Shown: positions 1-6,614 of the stretch, one piece after another
How positions within the stretch are numbered: position 1 is the stretch's first letter
How the letters are laid out: each line of letters begins with the position of its first letter
DNA from: Desulfobacterales bacterium
Lineage (GTDB): Bacteria; Desulfobacterota; Desulfobacteria; Desulfobacterales; Desulfosalsimonadaceae
Direction: 5' to 3'
Assembly (NCBI GenBank): GCA_018334855.1
Contig: JAGXLE010000086.1
Coordinates: forward strand, 1 to 6,628
Length of the DNA: 6,628 bases
The notes under the pieces: model-generated
The model's database searches: none
What the model was told of the DNA's origin: nothing
Seen by the model: only the letters and a program-made list of their open reading frames with translations
Translations under genes and position numbers: made by a program

Positions 1-54
1 AAGAGAAACTGCAGCTTTTCTTGAATGTTATATCGCGCTTCACCGCAATTTTCC

Positions 55-83
55 TTGACACTCCTGTAAATTAATATTATTTT
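55..83 (+). promoter_or_regulatory. Candidate sigma70-type promoter upstream of tRNA-Leu
   Basis: A perfect -35 box TTGACA lies at 55-60, followed after 17 nt by TATTTT at 78-83, a fair -10 match. The surrounding DNA is strongly AT-rich, unlike the genes downstream. Transcription from here would start near position 90 and run into tRNA-Leu and probably tig. A separate perfect TATAAT at 109-114 lacks a recognisable -35 box at normal spacing. Which box is used cannot be decided from sequence alone. Confidence 0.45.
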
Positions 84-123
84 AACATGATAATTAGAAT
101 AATTTTACTATAATCTCAGGTAG

Positions 124-174
124 TTGATGGTTTTCTGCCTCGCTTACAACAACCCGGTACACCATCAGATTTTT
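124..174 (+). promoter_or_regulatory. Terminator-like or attenuator-like hairpin in the tRNA-Leu leader
   Basis: TTGATGGT at 124-131 pairs with ACCATCAG at 161-168 (seven Watson-Crick pairs and a terminal T-G wobble). The stem is followed within two bases by a run of five T at 170-174. The loop is long (29 nt), so the structure is weaker than a classic intrinsic terminator. It lies downstream of both candidate promoter elements and upstream of tRNA-Leu. It could be a partial terminator for upstream transcription, an attenuator, or chance pairing in AT-rich DNA. Confidence 0.3.
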
Positions 175-211
175 AACTGAATTATTGCCGAAAATAAAGG
201 AAAATTCGTCT

Positions 212-298
212 GCGAGAGTGGCGGAACTGGTAGACGCACTGGACTTAGGATCCAGCTCTTGAAAAAGAGTGGGAGTTCGAGTCTCCCCTCTCGCACCA
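212..298 (+). tRNA. tRNA-Leu (anticodon UAG)
   Basis: The cloverleaf can be folded by eye. The acceptor stem is GCGAGAG at 212-218 with CTCTCGC at 288-294, all seven pairs Watson-Crick. The anticodon stem is CTGGA at 239-243 with TCCAG at 251-255, and the 7-base loop CTTAGGA places anticodon TAG at 246-248. A long variable arm (CTCTT with AAGAG) marks a class II tRNA, as expected for leucine. The T arm is GGGAG/CTCCC around TTCGAGT. The discriminator is A295 and the CCA end at 296-298 is encoded. UAG reads CUA and, by wobble, other CUN codons. It lies 67 nt upstream of tig on the same strand with no clear terminator between them. Confidence 0.97.
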
Positions 299-313
299 TC
301 AAAAAACTTTCTC

Positions 314-331
314 CCCGCCAATACTGGCGGG
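314..331 (+). promoter_or_regulatory. Short GC-rich hairpin between tRNA-Leu and tig
   Basis: CCCGCCA at 314-320 pairs perfectly with TGGCGGG at 325-331 around an ATAC tetraloop. The downstream sequence is TGAATAATTACGG rather than a U-tract, so it does not look like a functional intrinsic terminator for tRNA-Leu. It sits about 35 nt before the tig start codon, so it would lie in the 5' leader of a tRNA-Leu/tig transcript, where it could mark a processing boundary or protect the mRNA 5' end. That role is inferred. Confidence 0.5.
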
Positions 332-365
332 TGAATAATTACGGAGTATACTGGAAAGGATTGCC

Positions 366-1721
366 ATGCAGGTTAAAGTCGAAGATGTAAGTGACGTCAA
401 AAAAAAGCTGCACGTTGAAGTACCTCAGGATCAGGTTGCCACAAAGCTCGATGAAGCCTACAGGGAGCTCAAGAAAAATGCCAAGCTGAAGGGATACCGA
501 CCCGGCAAGGCCCCCAGGAGCGTGCTGGAAAGACACTTTAAAAAGGACGTCCATGCAGACGTGATAAATTCACTTGTCCAGGAGTCTTTTCCCGAGGCGC
601 TAAAGGAGACTGATCTGACAGTACTTGAAACCACGGATCTTGATGCGCCCGAGCTGGACCCGGAAAATTCATACAAGTACGCGGCCACGGTTGAGTTAAA
701 GCCCGAGCTGTCCGAAGTGGACTTCAAGGGGCTGAAACTGAAAAAAACCCTCTACCAGGTCGACGAGGAAGAAATCGACGCCCAGATCGATAGGCTTCGT
801 CAGCACTTGGCCGGTTACGAGCCTGTAGATCCTCCCCGGCCGGCGGAAAACGGCGATTATTCAACAATTGATTACGAGGGATTCAAGGACGGTCAGCCCT
901 TTGAGCCCACGCCGTTTACCGAGGATTCAGCCATCCAAATCGGCTCATCAGGATTTCCCGAGCAGTTCGACAATGCCCTGATCGGCATGGAGCCCGGAGA
1001 AGAGAAAACCTTTACCGTCAACTTTCCGGAAGACTACCAGGATTCCGATCTGGCGGGCCAGGAAGTGGAATTCAAAGTCAGGTTAAAGGAACTGCGCCAG
1101 CAGGTGCTGCCGCCGGTGGACGACGATTTCGCCAAAAACTTCGGGGAATTTGAAACACTTGAAGACTTAAGGGCCGAAATCCGCAAAAACCTGGAGGAAG
1201 GCTACCAGAACCGTGCAAACCAGGAGCTTCAGGAACAGATCTTTGAGCAGCTGCTGACAGAAGATTTTGAAATTCCCGAAGTGCTGGTCAAACACGAGAT
1301 GGATGAAATTGTCCGGGACGCGGAAATGAAATTCTCCCAGAACGGGCTTTCAATGGAGCAGCTCGGCATTACCCGCCAGCACATGGAACAGGAGTACAGG
1401 GGACTTGCCGAACAGCAGGTCAGAAGACACCTGCTGCTGAACAAAATCATAGAACAGGAGCAGCTTGAAGTATCCGATGAGGAAATGGAGGCCGAATACG
1501 ACAAAATCGCCCAGGCCACGGGGCAGCCCAAGGAGACGGTCAAGTCCTATTACAGGCAGAACCCGGAAAAGCACGACGGTTTCAAGCACGCCTTACTTGA
1601 AAAACAGGTTATAGATCTTATAATTAATCATGCGGAGATAGAAGAAGTTGAACCTGAGACGGAAACCGGCCGGGAAGAACAATCCCCGGACCTGAAAAAT
1701 GAATCAGGCGAAAACGAATAA
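366..1721 (+). CDS. tig: Trigger factor, ribosome-associated chaperone and peptidyl-prolyl isomerase
   Basis: Trigger factor (451 aa) binds near the ribosomal exit tunnel and shields emerging chains in the cytoplasm. All three family domains are visible. The N-terminal ribosome-binding domain (about 1-115) carries the signature loop GYRPGKAP at 43-50, the contact for ribosomal protein uL23. An FKBP-like isomerase domain (about 160-245) contains DYEGFKDGQPF and ends near VEFKVRLKEL. The helical C-terminal chaperone domain runs from about 250 to 425. The last 25 or so residues form a very acidic, probably disordered tail rich in E, the least conserved part. Length is close to the usual 430-450. 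The ATG start is set by GGAAAGGA at 353-360, 5 nt upstream, and the conserved N-terminus MQVKVEDVS. It is the first protein gene of the tig-clpP-clpX set; its own promoter is not evident, so co-transcription with tRNA-Leu is possible. Confidence 0.97.
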   Translation: MQVKVEDVSDVKKKLHVEVPQDQVATKLDEAYRELKKNAKLKGYRPGKAPRSVLERHFKKDVHADVINSLVQESFPEALKETDLTVLETTDLDAPELDPENSYKYAATVELKPELSEVDFKGLKLKKTLYQVDEEEIDAQIDRLRQHLAGYEPVDPPRPAENGDYSTIDYEGFKDGQPFEPTPFTEDSAIQIGSSGFPEQFDNALIGMEPGEEKTFTVNFPEDYQDSDLAGQEVEFKVRLKELRQQVLPPVDDDFAKNFGEFETLEDLRAEIRKNLEEGYQNRANQELQEQIFEQLLTEDFEIPEVLVKHEMDEIVRDAEMKFSQNGLSMEQLGITRQHMEQEYRGLAEQQVRRHLLLNKIIEQEQLEVSDEEMEAEYDKIAQATGQPKETVKSYYRQNPEKHDGFKHALLEKQVIDLIINHAEIEEVEPETETGREEQSPDLKNESGENE

Positions 1722-1740
1722 AAAAACTGATTTGTAAACC

Positions 1741-1759
1741 GGTTAAGGAGGCCTAAACC
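1741..1759 (+). promoter_or_regulatory. Hairpin burying the clpP ribosome binding site
   Basis: GGTTAAGG at 1741-1748 pairs with CCTAAACC at 1752-1759 around an AGG loop: four outer pairs (GGTT/AACC), one A-A mismatch (1745/1755) and three inner pairs (AGG/CCT). The whole Shine-Dalgarno sequence AAGGAGG (1745-1751) lies inside this structure, and the stem ends one base before the GTG start codon at 1760. If it forms in the mRNA it would block ribosome entry. The stem is short and imperfect, so stability should be modest, which would suit a temperature-sensitive switch. The pairing is seen directly; regulation is inferred. Confidence 0.45.
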
Positions 1760-2365
1760 GTGACATTAATACCCATGGTAATTGAACAAACCAGCAAGGG
1801 AGAGCGGGCATATGATATTTATTCCCGGCTCTTAAAAGACCGGATCGTGTTTCTGGGCACCCCGGTCTCAGACGAAATTGCAAACGTGCTGATCGCCCAG
1901 CTCCTGTTTCTCGAATCCGAAGACCCGGACAAGGATATCAATTTTTATGTGAATTCGCCCGGGGGATCGGTTACAGCGGGGCTGGCGGTATATGATACGA
2001 TGCAGTACATAAAGCCGGACATAGCAACCGTGTGCATCGGCCAGGCATCGTCGATGGGCGCTTTGCTGCTGGCGGCCGGGGCACAGGGCAAACGCTACTG
2101 CCTGCCCAATTCCAGGATCCTGATTCATCAGCCCCTGGGAGGAGTACAGGGACAGGCGGCAGATATTAAAATCCAGGCCGAGGAGATTATCCGCCTGCGG
2201 GCCCGGATAAACGAAATCCTTGCTCACCATACAGGCCAGGACCTGTCGAGAATCGAAAAAGATACAGACAGGGACTTTTTCATGGCCGGTACTGAAGCAT
2301 GCGAATACGGGATCGTCGATCATGTTATCAACAACCGCGACGATCTCGAACAAATAAGCGATTAA
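1760..2365 (+). CDS. clpP: ATP-dependent Clp protease proteolytic subunit ClpP
   Basis: ClpP (201 aa) is the serine peptidase that forms a two-ring 14-mer chamber and degrades proteins fed in by ClpX or ClpA-type unfoldases. The catalytic triad is intact: Ser98 in GQASSMGA, His123 in [11 protein letters not shown] and Asp172 in KDTDRDFF. The oxyanion/substrate strand motif [10 protein letters not shown] (65-74) is also present. The start is GTG at 1760, chosen because AAGGAGG lies 8 nt upstream; the next in-frame ATG at 1775 would be 23 nt from it and would remove the conserved N-terminal LIPMV axial loop. Unlike E. coli ClpP, which has a 14-residue propeptide, the protein starts almost exactly where the mature E. 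coli enzyme does, so only Met removal may be needed. The gene is 38 nt after tig and 10 nt before clpX, which encodes its partner. Confidence 0.97.
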   Translation: MTLIPMVIEQTSKGERAYDIYSRLLKDRIVFLGTPVSDEIANVLIAQLLFLESEDPDKDINFYVNSPGGSVTAGLAVYDTMQYIKPDIATVCIGQASSMGALLLAAGAQGKRYCLPNSRILIHQPLGGVQGQAADIKIQAEEIIRLRARINEILAHHTGQDLSRIEKDTDRDFFMAGTEACEYGIVDHVINNRDDLEQISD

Positions 2366-2374
2366 GGAGGCTTA
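2355..2374 (+). promoter_or_regulatory. clpX ribosome binding site in a short hairpin loop, overlapping the clpP stop
   Basis: AAGGAGG at 2364-2370 begins inside the clpP TAA stop (2363-2365) and lies 5 nt before the clpX ATG, favouring translational coupling. TAAGC at 2355-2359 and GCTTA at 2370-2374 can form a 5-bp stem that leaves most of the site in the loop. With only five pairs, the fold is weak and may be chance; the ribosome site itself is clear. Confidence 0.6.
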
Positions 2375-2375
2375 C

Positions 2376-3629
2376 ATGTCATCTTATCAGGGCGGAGAAG
2401 GCAACGACAACCTCTTCTGCTCGTTTTGCGGAAAAAACCAGCAGGAAGTGAAAAAACTGATAGCCGGACCTGCGGTATATATATGCGATGAGTGCATACA
2501 GCTCTGCAGCGAGATCATCGAGGAAGAAAACATTAAGGATACCGATATTGCCGATAAAATTCTCGCGCCTTCCGACATAAAGCAGCAGCTCGACGGGTAC
2601 GTGGTCCAGCAGGATCTTGCCAAGAAAATTCTGTCGGTGGCCGTGCACAACCACTACAAGCGCCTGGATTCAAAGCTTGCCACCGATGACGTGGAGCTGC
2701 ACAAAAGCAATATCATGCTCATAGGTCCGACCGGCTGCGGCAAGACGCTTCTGGCACAGACCCTGGCACGCTTCTTAAACGTTCCGTTCACCATTGCAGA
2801 TGCCACCAGCCTGACAGAAGCCGGCTACGTGGGCGAAGACGTGGAAAACATTATACTGGCCCTGCTGCAAAACGCCGACTATGACGTGGAAAAGGCCCAG
2901 CGTGGAATTGTCTACATCGATGAAATCGACAAGATAGCCATGATGTCGGATAATCCCTCCATTACAAGGGACGTCTCGGGCGAGGGGGTTCAGCAGGCGC
3001 TGCTCAAAATCATAGAGGGAACCCTGGCAAGCGTTCCGCCCAAGGGAGGCCGGAAGCATCCCCAGCAGGATTTTGTCAAAGTCGATACCAGCAACATCCT
3101 GTTTATCTGCGGCGGCACCTTTACCGGCCTTGACAAAATCATCGAGCGGCGGACCGGCTCGCACATGATGGGATTCGGCGCAAACATAGTAAGCCAGAAA
3201 AACCGTTCGGAAAGCGAGCTGCTGAAAATGGTTGAAACCGAGGATCTGATAAAGTTCGGCCTGATCCCGGAATTCGTTGGCAGGCTCCCGATTGTGGCCA
3301 CACTTGAGGACCTGGATGAATCGGCTTTGATCAAAATTCTGACGGAGCCGAAAAATGCGCTGATAAAGCAGTTTAAAAAACTCTTCGAGCTTGAAGGTGT
3401 AAACCTGCGGTTTACAGACAGTGCACTGGCCGCCATAGCAAGAGAGAGCATGAAGCGAAATTCGGGTGCACGAGGGCTGAGGGCGATAATTGAATCCACC
3501 ATGCTCGATATCATGTATAAGCTTCCCTCCATTCCCGGCGTCAAGGAATGCGTAGTGGGGGAAGAAGTTGTATTAAACAGGGAAGAGCCTATACTGCTCT
3601 ATGAACAGGAGAGCAAAAAACAGGCTTAA
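2376..3629 (+). CDS. clpX: ATP-dependent Clp protease ATP-binding subunit ClpX
   Basis: ClpX (417 aa) is a hexameric AAA+ unfoldase that recognises degrons, unfolds substrates with ATP and passes them to ClpP. The N-terminal zinc-binding domain has Cys15, Cys18, Cys37 and Cys40 in the C-x2-C...C-x2-C arrangement. The AAA+ core shows Walker A GPTGCGKT at 117-124, pore-1 loop GYVG at 150-153, Walker B VYIDE at 179-183, and the pore-entrance RKH at 226-228. The ClpP-docking loop is present as MGF at 265-267 (IGF in E. coli), so it should engage the adjacent ClpP. The arginine finger region EFVGRLP (Arg303) and sensor 2 GARGLR (364-369) are intact. Length is near the E. coli enzyme (424). ATG at 2376 follows AAGGAGG by 5 nt. 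It is separated from clpP by only 10 nt, as expected for one operon. I see no defects. Confidence 0.98.
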   Translation: MSSYQGGEGNDNLFCSFCGKNQQEVKKLIAGPAVYICDECIQLCSEIIEEENIKDTDIADKILAPSDIKQQLDGYVVQQDLAKKILSVAVHNHYKRLDSKLATDDVELHKSNIMLIGPTGCGKTLLAQTLARFLNVPFTIADATSLTEAGYVGEDVENIILALLQNADYDVEKAQRGIVYIDEIDKIAMMSDNPSITRDVSGEGVQQALLKIIEGTLASVPPKGGRKHPQQDFVKVDTSNILFICGGTFTGLDKIIERRTGSHMMGFGANIVSQKNRSESELLKMVETEDLIKFGLIPEFVGRLPIVATLEDLDESALIKILTEPKNALIKQFKKLFELEGVNLRFTDSALAAIARESMKRNSGARGLRAIIESTMLDIMYKLPSIPGVKECVVGEEVVLNREEPILLYEQESKKQA

Positions 3630-3635
3630 CAGGCG

Positions 3636-3657
3636 GAAATGCTGCGCGGCACATTTC
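3636..3657 (+). promoter_or_regulatory. Stem-loop just after the clpX stop codon
   Basis: GAAATG (3636-3641) then TGC (3643-3645) pair with GCA (3649-3651) and CATTTC (3652-3657), giving nine pairs with one bulged C at 3642 and a GCG loop. It begins 6 nt after the clpX TAA. No U-tract follows (AGGTAATCC), so it is not a standard intrinsic terminator. It may protect the 3' end of the tig-clpP-clpX mRNA or mark a processing site. Confidence 0.45.
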
Positions 3658-3712
3658 AGGTAATCCAAAATTCGAAGCTGCAGACATCGATTCTGCATAT
3701 ATAAAAATGTTT

Positions 3713-3744
3713 TCCATCCGGAAATCCGATAATTTCCGGATGGA
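3713..3744 (+). repeat. Perfect 13-bp inverted repeat in the clpX-lon gap
   Basis: TCCATCCGGAAAT at 3713-3725 is the exact reverse complement of ATTTCCGGATGGA at 3732-3744, with the 6-base spacer CCGATA. Neither side has an adjacent T-run in the right orientation: the + strand continues GATAAAATAACAG before five T at 3757-3761, and the - strand continues AAACATTTTT. It could be an RNA hairpin that partly ends or stabilises the clpX transcript, or a DNA operator for lon. It ends 31 nt before the lon start. It does not match the CIRCE heat-shock element. Confidence 0.7.
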
Positions 3745-3775
3745 GATAAAATAACAGTTTTTAGTCAGAAGGCTT

Positions 3776-6244
3776 ATGATACACATACCCAAGATATTTA
3801 AAAACAGCGAATCAGGTGAGTCAGAGGCGGTACTGCCGTTGCTCCCGCTTCGCGACATCGTTGTATTTCCATACATGGTCTCGCCCCTGTTTGTGGGCAG
3901 GACAAAATCGATAAATGCCCTGTCAGAGGCCATGAACCAGGAGGAAAAATATATTTTCCTGGCCACCCAGTCCAACCCGGGCGAAGACCATCCAAAGCAG
4001 AAAGACATCAACCGGATCGGCACGGTGGCAAAAGTTCTGCAGATGCTTCGCCTGCCCGACGGCACGGTCAAGACCGTGGTCGAAGGCAAGCACCGCGCCC
4101 GGATTGTGAATTTTGAATACAATGAAAGCTTTTTCAAGGTAAACCTTGAAATCCTTGAAGAACCCGAAATAAACGAATCCGAAGAGGAGGCCTACATCAG
4201 AAACGTGGTGGACGCCTTCCAGCATTACACGGAGCAAAACAAAAACATTTCCAAAGACACCATAGAAAGCATCTCAAACATCACCGACCCGGTGCAGCTG
4301 CTCTACACAACTGCCGCCCAGTTCTCCTTTAAGGCCAAGGACAATCAAAAACTACTTGAAACCGACTCCCTGACAGAGCGGCTGACATACCTGATCGAGC
4401 TGATCAATCAGGAAACCATTATCCTGCAGACCGATCAGAAGATCAAAAACCGGATCAAGAAACAGATGGAGCAGAGCCAGAAGAACTATTACTTAAACGA
4501 GCAGATCAGGGCCATAAAAAAGGAGATGGGCGAGGACGAAAGCGAGGACGACGAGTTAAAGGAGCTCGAGGAGCGCATCGAAAACAAGGAGATGTCAGAC
4601 GAGGCAAAGGAAAAGGTCCGCCACGAGTTTTCCAAGCTCAAGAAAATGACCCCCATGTCTGCAGAAGCCACGGTCACGCGCAATTATATAGACTGGATAC
4701 TTAGCCTGCCCTGGTATGAGAAAAGCGAAATTTCCGAAGATCTTGAAACAGCCGAAAAAATACTCGACGAAGATCACTACGGTCTGGAGCGACCCAAGGA
4801 ACGAATCGTGGAATACCTGGCAGTCCAGTCCCTGGTCCAGAAAATACGCGGTCCTATCCTGTGCCTGGTGGGCCCGCCCGGCGTGGGCAAAACCTCGGTG
4901 GCCAAATCAGTGGCTCGGGCTACGGGCCGGGAATTTGTCCGGCAGTCGCTCGGCGGTGTCCGCGACGAAGCTGAAATCCGGGGGCACAGAAGGACCTATA
5001 TCGGCGCCATGCCGGGCAAGATCATCCAGAGCCTGCGAAAGGCGGGTGTCAACAACCCCGTGTTCTGCTTAGACGAAGTGGATAAGATGAGCATGGACTT
5101 CAGGGGCGACCCCTCTGCCGCACTGCTCGAAGTGCTCGACCCGGAGCAGAATTACGCATTTAACGACCATTACCTGGATATGGACTATGATCTCTCAGAT
5201 ATCCTGTTTATTACCACGGCAAACACGCTGTACGATATTCCAGCGCCTCTGCAGGACAGAATGGAGATTATCCGGCTTCCGGGCTACACGGAATACGAAA
5301 AATACAATATAGCCGAACTTTTCCTGGTTCCCAAGCAGATCCGGCTAAACGGCCTGGATGTGGAAAAGGTGAAATTTTCCAAAAACGCCATATATACTGT
5401 TATACGAAATTACACCCGGGAGGCCGGAGTCAGGAACCTGGAAAGGGAGATCGCATCCATATGCCGCAAAATCGCCCGAAGAATCGCAAAACACGGCCAG
5501 GACAGGGTGATCCATGTCAACTCAAGGTCCGTGGAAAAGTTTCTCGGGCCGAACCAGTACAGGCGCAGCCAGCTTGAAGAAAAAGACCTCGTCGGAATTG
5601 TTACCGGACTTGCCTGGACCCAGTTCGGCGGGGAGCTTCTCCACGTTGAAAGCGCCATCATGCCGGGCAAGGGAGATTTCAGCGTAACCGGCAAGCTCGG
5701 CGACGTGATGAAGGAATCCGCCCGGGCAGCCATCAGCTACGTGCGCTCCAGGTCCGGGCAGTTTAACATCGACCCGCAATTTTACGAAAAATTCGATATC
5801 CACATCCACGTGCCCGAGGGCGCCACGCCAAAGGATGGCCCGTCTGCGGGAATTGCCATGTGCACCTCAATTATTTCAACACTGGCCAAGCTGCCGGTAA
5901 GAAAGGACATGGCCATGACAGGGGAAATCACTTTAAGAGGCCGGGTCCTGCCTGTAGGAGGGCTCAAAGAGAAAATCCTGGCCGCCCACCGCGCGGGAAT
6001 CCGCAAGGTGGTAATCCCCTGGGAAAACGAAAAGGACCTCAGGGAAATTCCGAACTCCATCCTGAAGCAGATGGAGATCCTGTCGGTCAGTCATATGGAT
6101 GAAGTCATCGACCAGGCAATTTTAGTGGAAGAAGGCGGCTCCCTGTACAGACCTCCGGAGAGCAGGGAGGACTTCAGCGGATTGCCGCCCCATGATTCGG
6201 GCAAGCCAAAAGATACCGACAGACCCGCTATTGCCGATATTTAA
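3776..6244 (+). CDS. lon: ATP-dependent protease Lon (LonA family, S16)
   Basis: Lon (822 aa) is a homohexameric cytoplasmic protease that combines unfolding and Ser-Lys peptidase activity in one chain, removing misfolded and short-lived regulatory proteins. The N-terminal LON substrate-binding domain starts at [16 protein letters not shown] (20-35) and extends to about 215, followed by a charged coiled-coil helix (about 220-290). The AAA+ module has DWILSLPW at 306-313, Walker A GPPGVGKT at 366-373, pore-loop Tyr408 in RTYIGAMPG, Walker B CLDE at 431-434 and sensor-2 region GVRNLERE near 551-558. The protease domain (about 600-787) has catalytic Ser690 in KDGPSAG and Lys733 in GGLKEK, spaced 43 residues apart as in E. 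coli. About 35 polar, proline-rich residues follow the protease domain and are probably flexible. ATG at 3776 is the only plausible start: an in-frame TAA lies at 3752-3754. Its site AGAAGG (3767-3772) is unusually close, 3 nt away. The 146-nt gap after clpX suggests separate control, though no convincing promoter or heat-shock box was found there. Confidence 0.98.
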   Translation: MIHIPKIFKNSESGESEAVLPLLPLRDIVVFPYMVSPLFVGRTKSINALSEAMNQEEKYIFLATQSNPGEDHPKQKDINRIGTVAKVLQMLRLPDGTVKTVVEGKHRARIVNFEYNESFFKVNLEILEEPEINESEEEAYIRNVVDAFQHYTEQNKNISKDTIESISNITDPVQLLYTTAAQFSFKAKDNQKLLETDSLTERLTYLIELINQETIILQTDQKIKNRIKKQMEQSQKNYYLNEQIRAIKKEMGEDESEDDELKELEERIENKEMSDEAKEKVRHEFSKLKKMTPMSAEATVTRNYIDWILSLPWYEKSEISEDLETAEKILDEDHYGLERPKERIVEYLAVQSLVQKIRGPILCLVGPPGVGKTSVAKSVARATGREFVRQSLGGVRDEAEIRGHRRTYIGAMPGKIIQSLRKAGVNNPVFCLDEVDKMSMDFRGDPSAALLEVLDPEQNYAFNDHYLDMDYDLSDILFITTANTLYDIPAPLQDRMEIIRLPGYTEYEKYNIAELFLVPKQIRLNGLDVEKVKFSKNAIYTVIRNYTREAGVRNLEREIASICRKIARRIAKHGQDRVIHVNSRSVEKFLGPNQYRRSQLEEKDLVGIVTGLAWTQFGGELLHVESAIMPGKGDFSVTGKLGDVMKESARAAISYVRSRSGQFNIDPQFYEKFDIHIHVPEGATPKDGPSAGIAMCTSIISTLAKLPVRKDMAMTGEITLRGRVLPVGGLKEKILAAHRAGIRKVVIPWENEKDLREIPNSILKQMEILSVSHMDEVIDQAILVEEGGSLYRPPESREDFSGLPPHDSGKPKDTDRPAIADI

Positions 6245-6271
6245 AAACCGGGACACGGATTTGTTTTTATC

Positions 6272-6300
6272 TTGACAGCACCGGAGTTTGCTGTTAGAAA
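6272..6300 (+). promoter_or_regulatory. Candidate sigma70 promoter for tRNA-Val and tRNA-Asp
   Basis: TTGACA at 6272-6277 is a perfect -35 box. After exactly 17 nt comes TAGAAA at 6295-6300, preceded by TG-T (6292-6294), an extended -10 arrangement. Transcription would begin near 6307, about 35 nt before tRNA-Val. No good terminator separates lon from this point, so the tRNAs may also receive read-through from lon. Confidence 0.6.
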
Positions 6301-6313
6301 ACAGAATCTGTTT
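6299..6313. promoter_or_regulatory. 15-bp palindrome at the predicted tRNA transcription start
   Basis: AAACAGAATCTGTTT is a perfect 7-bp dyad around one central A. It overlaps the end of the predicted -10 box and the start site. A partly related inverted pair, ACAGCA (6275-6280) and TGCTGT (6289-6294), lies just upstream inside the promoter spacer. The position would suit a repressor operator, but no regulator is known from this window and the AT-rich match could be chance. Confidence 0.3.
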
Positions 6314-6341
6314 GCCCGATTACGTGAAATGGACAAGGGAG

Positions 6342-6417
6342 GGGCGGGTAGCTCAGTTGGGAGAGCGACGGCCTTACAAGCCGTAGGTCACAGGTTCGAG
6401 CCCTGTTCCGCCCACCA
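6342..6417 (+). tRNA. tRNA-Val (anticodon UAC)
   Basis: The acceptor stem GGGCGGG at 6342-6348 pairs with TCCGCCC at 6407-6413, with one G-U wobble at the last pair. The D stem is GCTC/GAGC. The anticodon stem is ACGGC at 6368-6372 with GCCGT at 6380-6384, and loop CTTACAA gives anticodon TAC at 6375-6377. The T arm is ACAGG/CCTGT around TTCGAGC. Discriminator A6414 and the encoded CCA (6415-6417) complete a 76-nt tRNA. It reads GUA and, by wobble, other valine codons. It is followed 33 nt later by tRNA-Asp, and the two are probably cut from one transcript. Confidence 0.97.
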
Positions 6418-6450
6418 TTTCCTAAAAAACAGAAAACACCGCCATATTGC

Positions 6451-6528
<78 letters not shown>

Positions 6529-6541
6529 TTTAACAATTTCC

Positions 6542-6565
6542 TCAGGTAGTTATAAAGCTACCTGA
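6542..6565 (+). promoter_or_regulatory. Stem-loop downstream of tRNA-Asp
   Basis: TCAGGTAGTT at 6542-6551 pairs with AGCTACCTGA at 6556-6565, ten pairs including one T-G wobble, around an ATAA loop. No T-run follows (ATTGACTC), so it is not by itself an intrinsic terminator. It lies between tRNA-Asp and the terminator and may guide 3' trimming of the tRNA precursor. Confidence 0.55.
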
Positions 6566-6575
6566 ATTGACTCAT

Positions 6576-6614
6576 AAGCCGTTGGGGGGTTGACGGCTCC
6601 CCAGACGGCTTTTT
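6576..6614 (+). terminator. Rho-independent terminator after tRNA-Asp
   Basis: AAGCCGT (6576-6582) pairs with ACGGCTT (6605-6611). The stem continues with T6583-A6603 and GGGG (6584-6587) with CCCC (6599-6602), leaving G6604 bulged. The 3' arm runs directly into a T-tract ending at 6614. The GC-rich stem with a U-tract is the classic intrinsic form, and it closes the tRNA-Val/tRNA-Asp unit and possibly lon read-through transcripts. Confidence 0.88.

Noticed and set aside
1..22. Imperfect inverted repeat AAGAGAA / TTTTCTT at the left edge
   Set aside because: It is short, AT-rich, has a wobble pair and no T-tract, and is cut by the window boundary; cannot be assigned.
115..125. 11-base sequence CTCAGGTAGTT shared with 6541-6551
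   Set aside because: A few exact 11-base repeats are expected by chance in a window this long, and the surrounding bases do not match; not evidence of an attachment site or duplicated element.
94..321. 75-aa open frame on the - strand containing GETRTPTLF
   Set aside because: It is the antisense translation of the tRNA-Leu gene, a known kind of false protein call; it has no independent coding support.
347..352. TATACT as a -10 box for tig
   Set aside because: There is no -35 box at 16-18 nt, and a start near 358 would cut into the tig ribosome binding site.
1868..2353. 161-aa open frame antisense to clpP
   Set aside because: It lies wholly opposite a conserved gene with intact catalytic residues; such frames arise from the codon bias of the sense strand. 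No recognisable domain.
2990..3544. 184-aa open frame antisense to clpX
   Set aside because: It is serine-rich low-quality sequence typical of a shadow frame, fully opposite clpX.
3568..3595. Possible lon promoter TTGTAT-N16-TATACT at the end of clpX
   Set aside because: The -35 box matches only three of six positions, and the element lies inside clpX coding sequence about 180 nt from lon; too weak to annotate.
3589..4137. 182-aa antisense open frame across the clpX-lon gap into lon
   Set aside because: It spans the end of clpX, the hairpin-rich gap and the start of lon, with no known motif and no convincing ribosome site noted; best explained as a shadow of lon.
4716..5072. 118-aa + strand frame inside lon
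   Set aside because: It is an out-of-frame reading through the Lon AAA+ region, including Walker A DNA; the lon frame is unbroken, so this is not a frameshift or second gene.
6248..6269. Possible lon terminator (CCG...CGG then T-rich stretch)
   Set aside because: Only three base pairs form and the T-run is not adjacent, so it is not a credible terminator.
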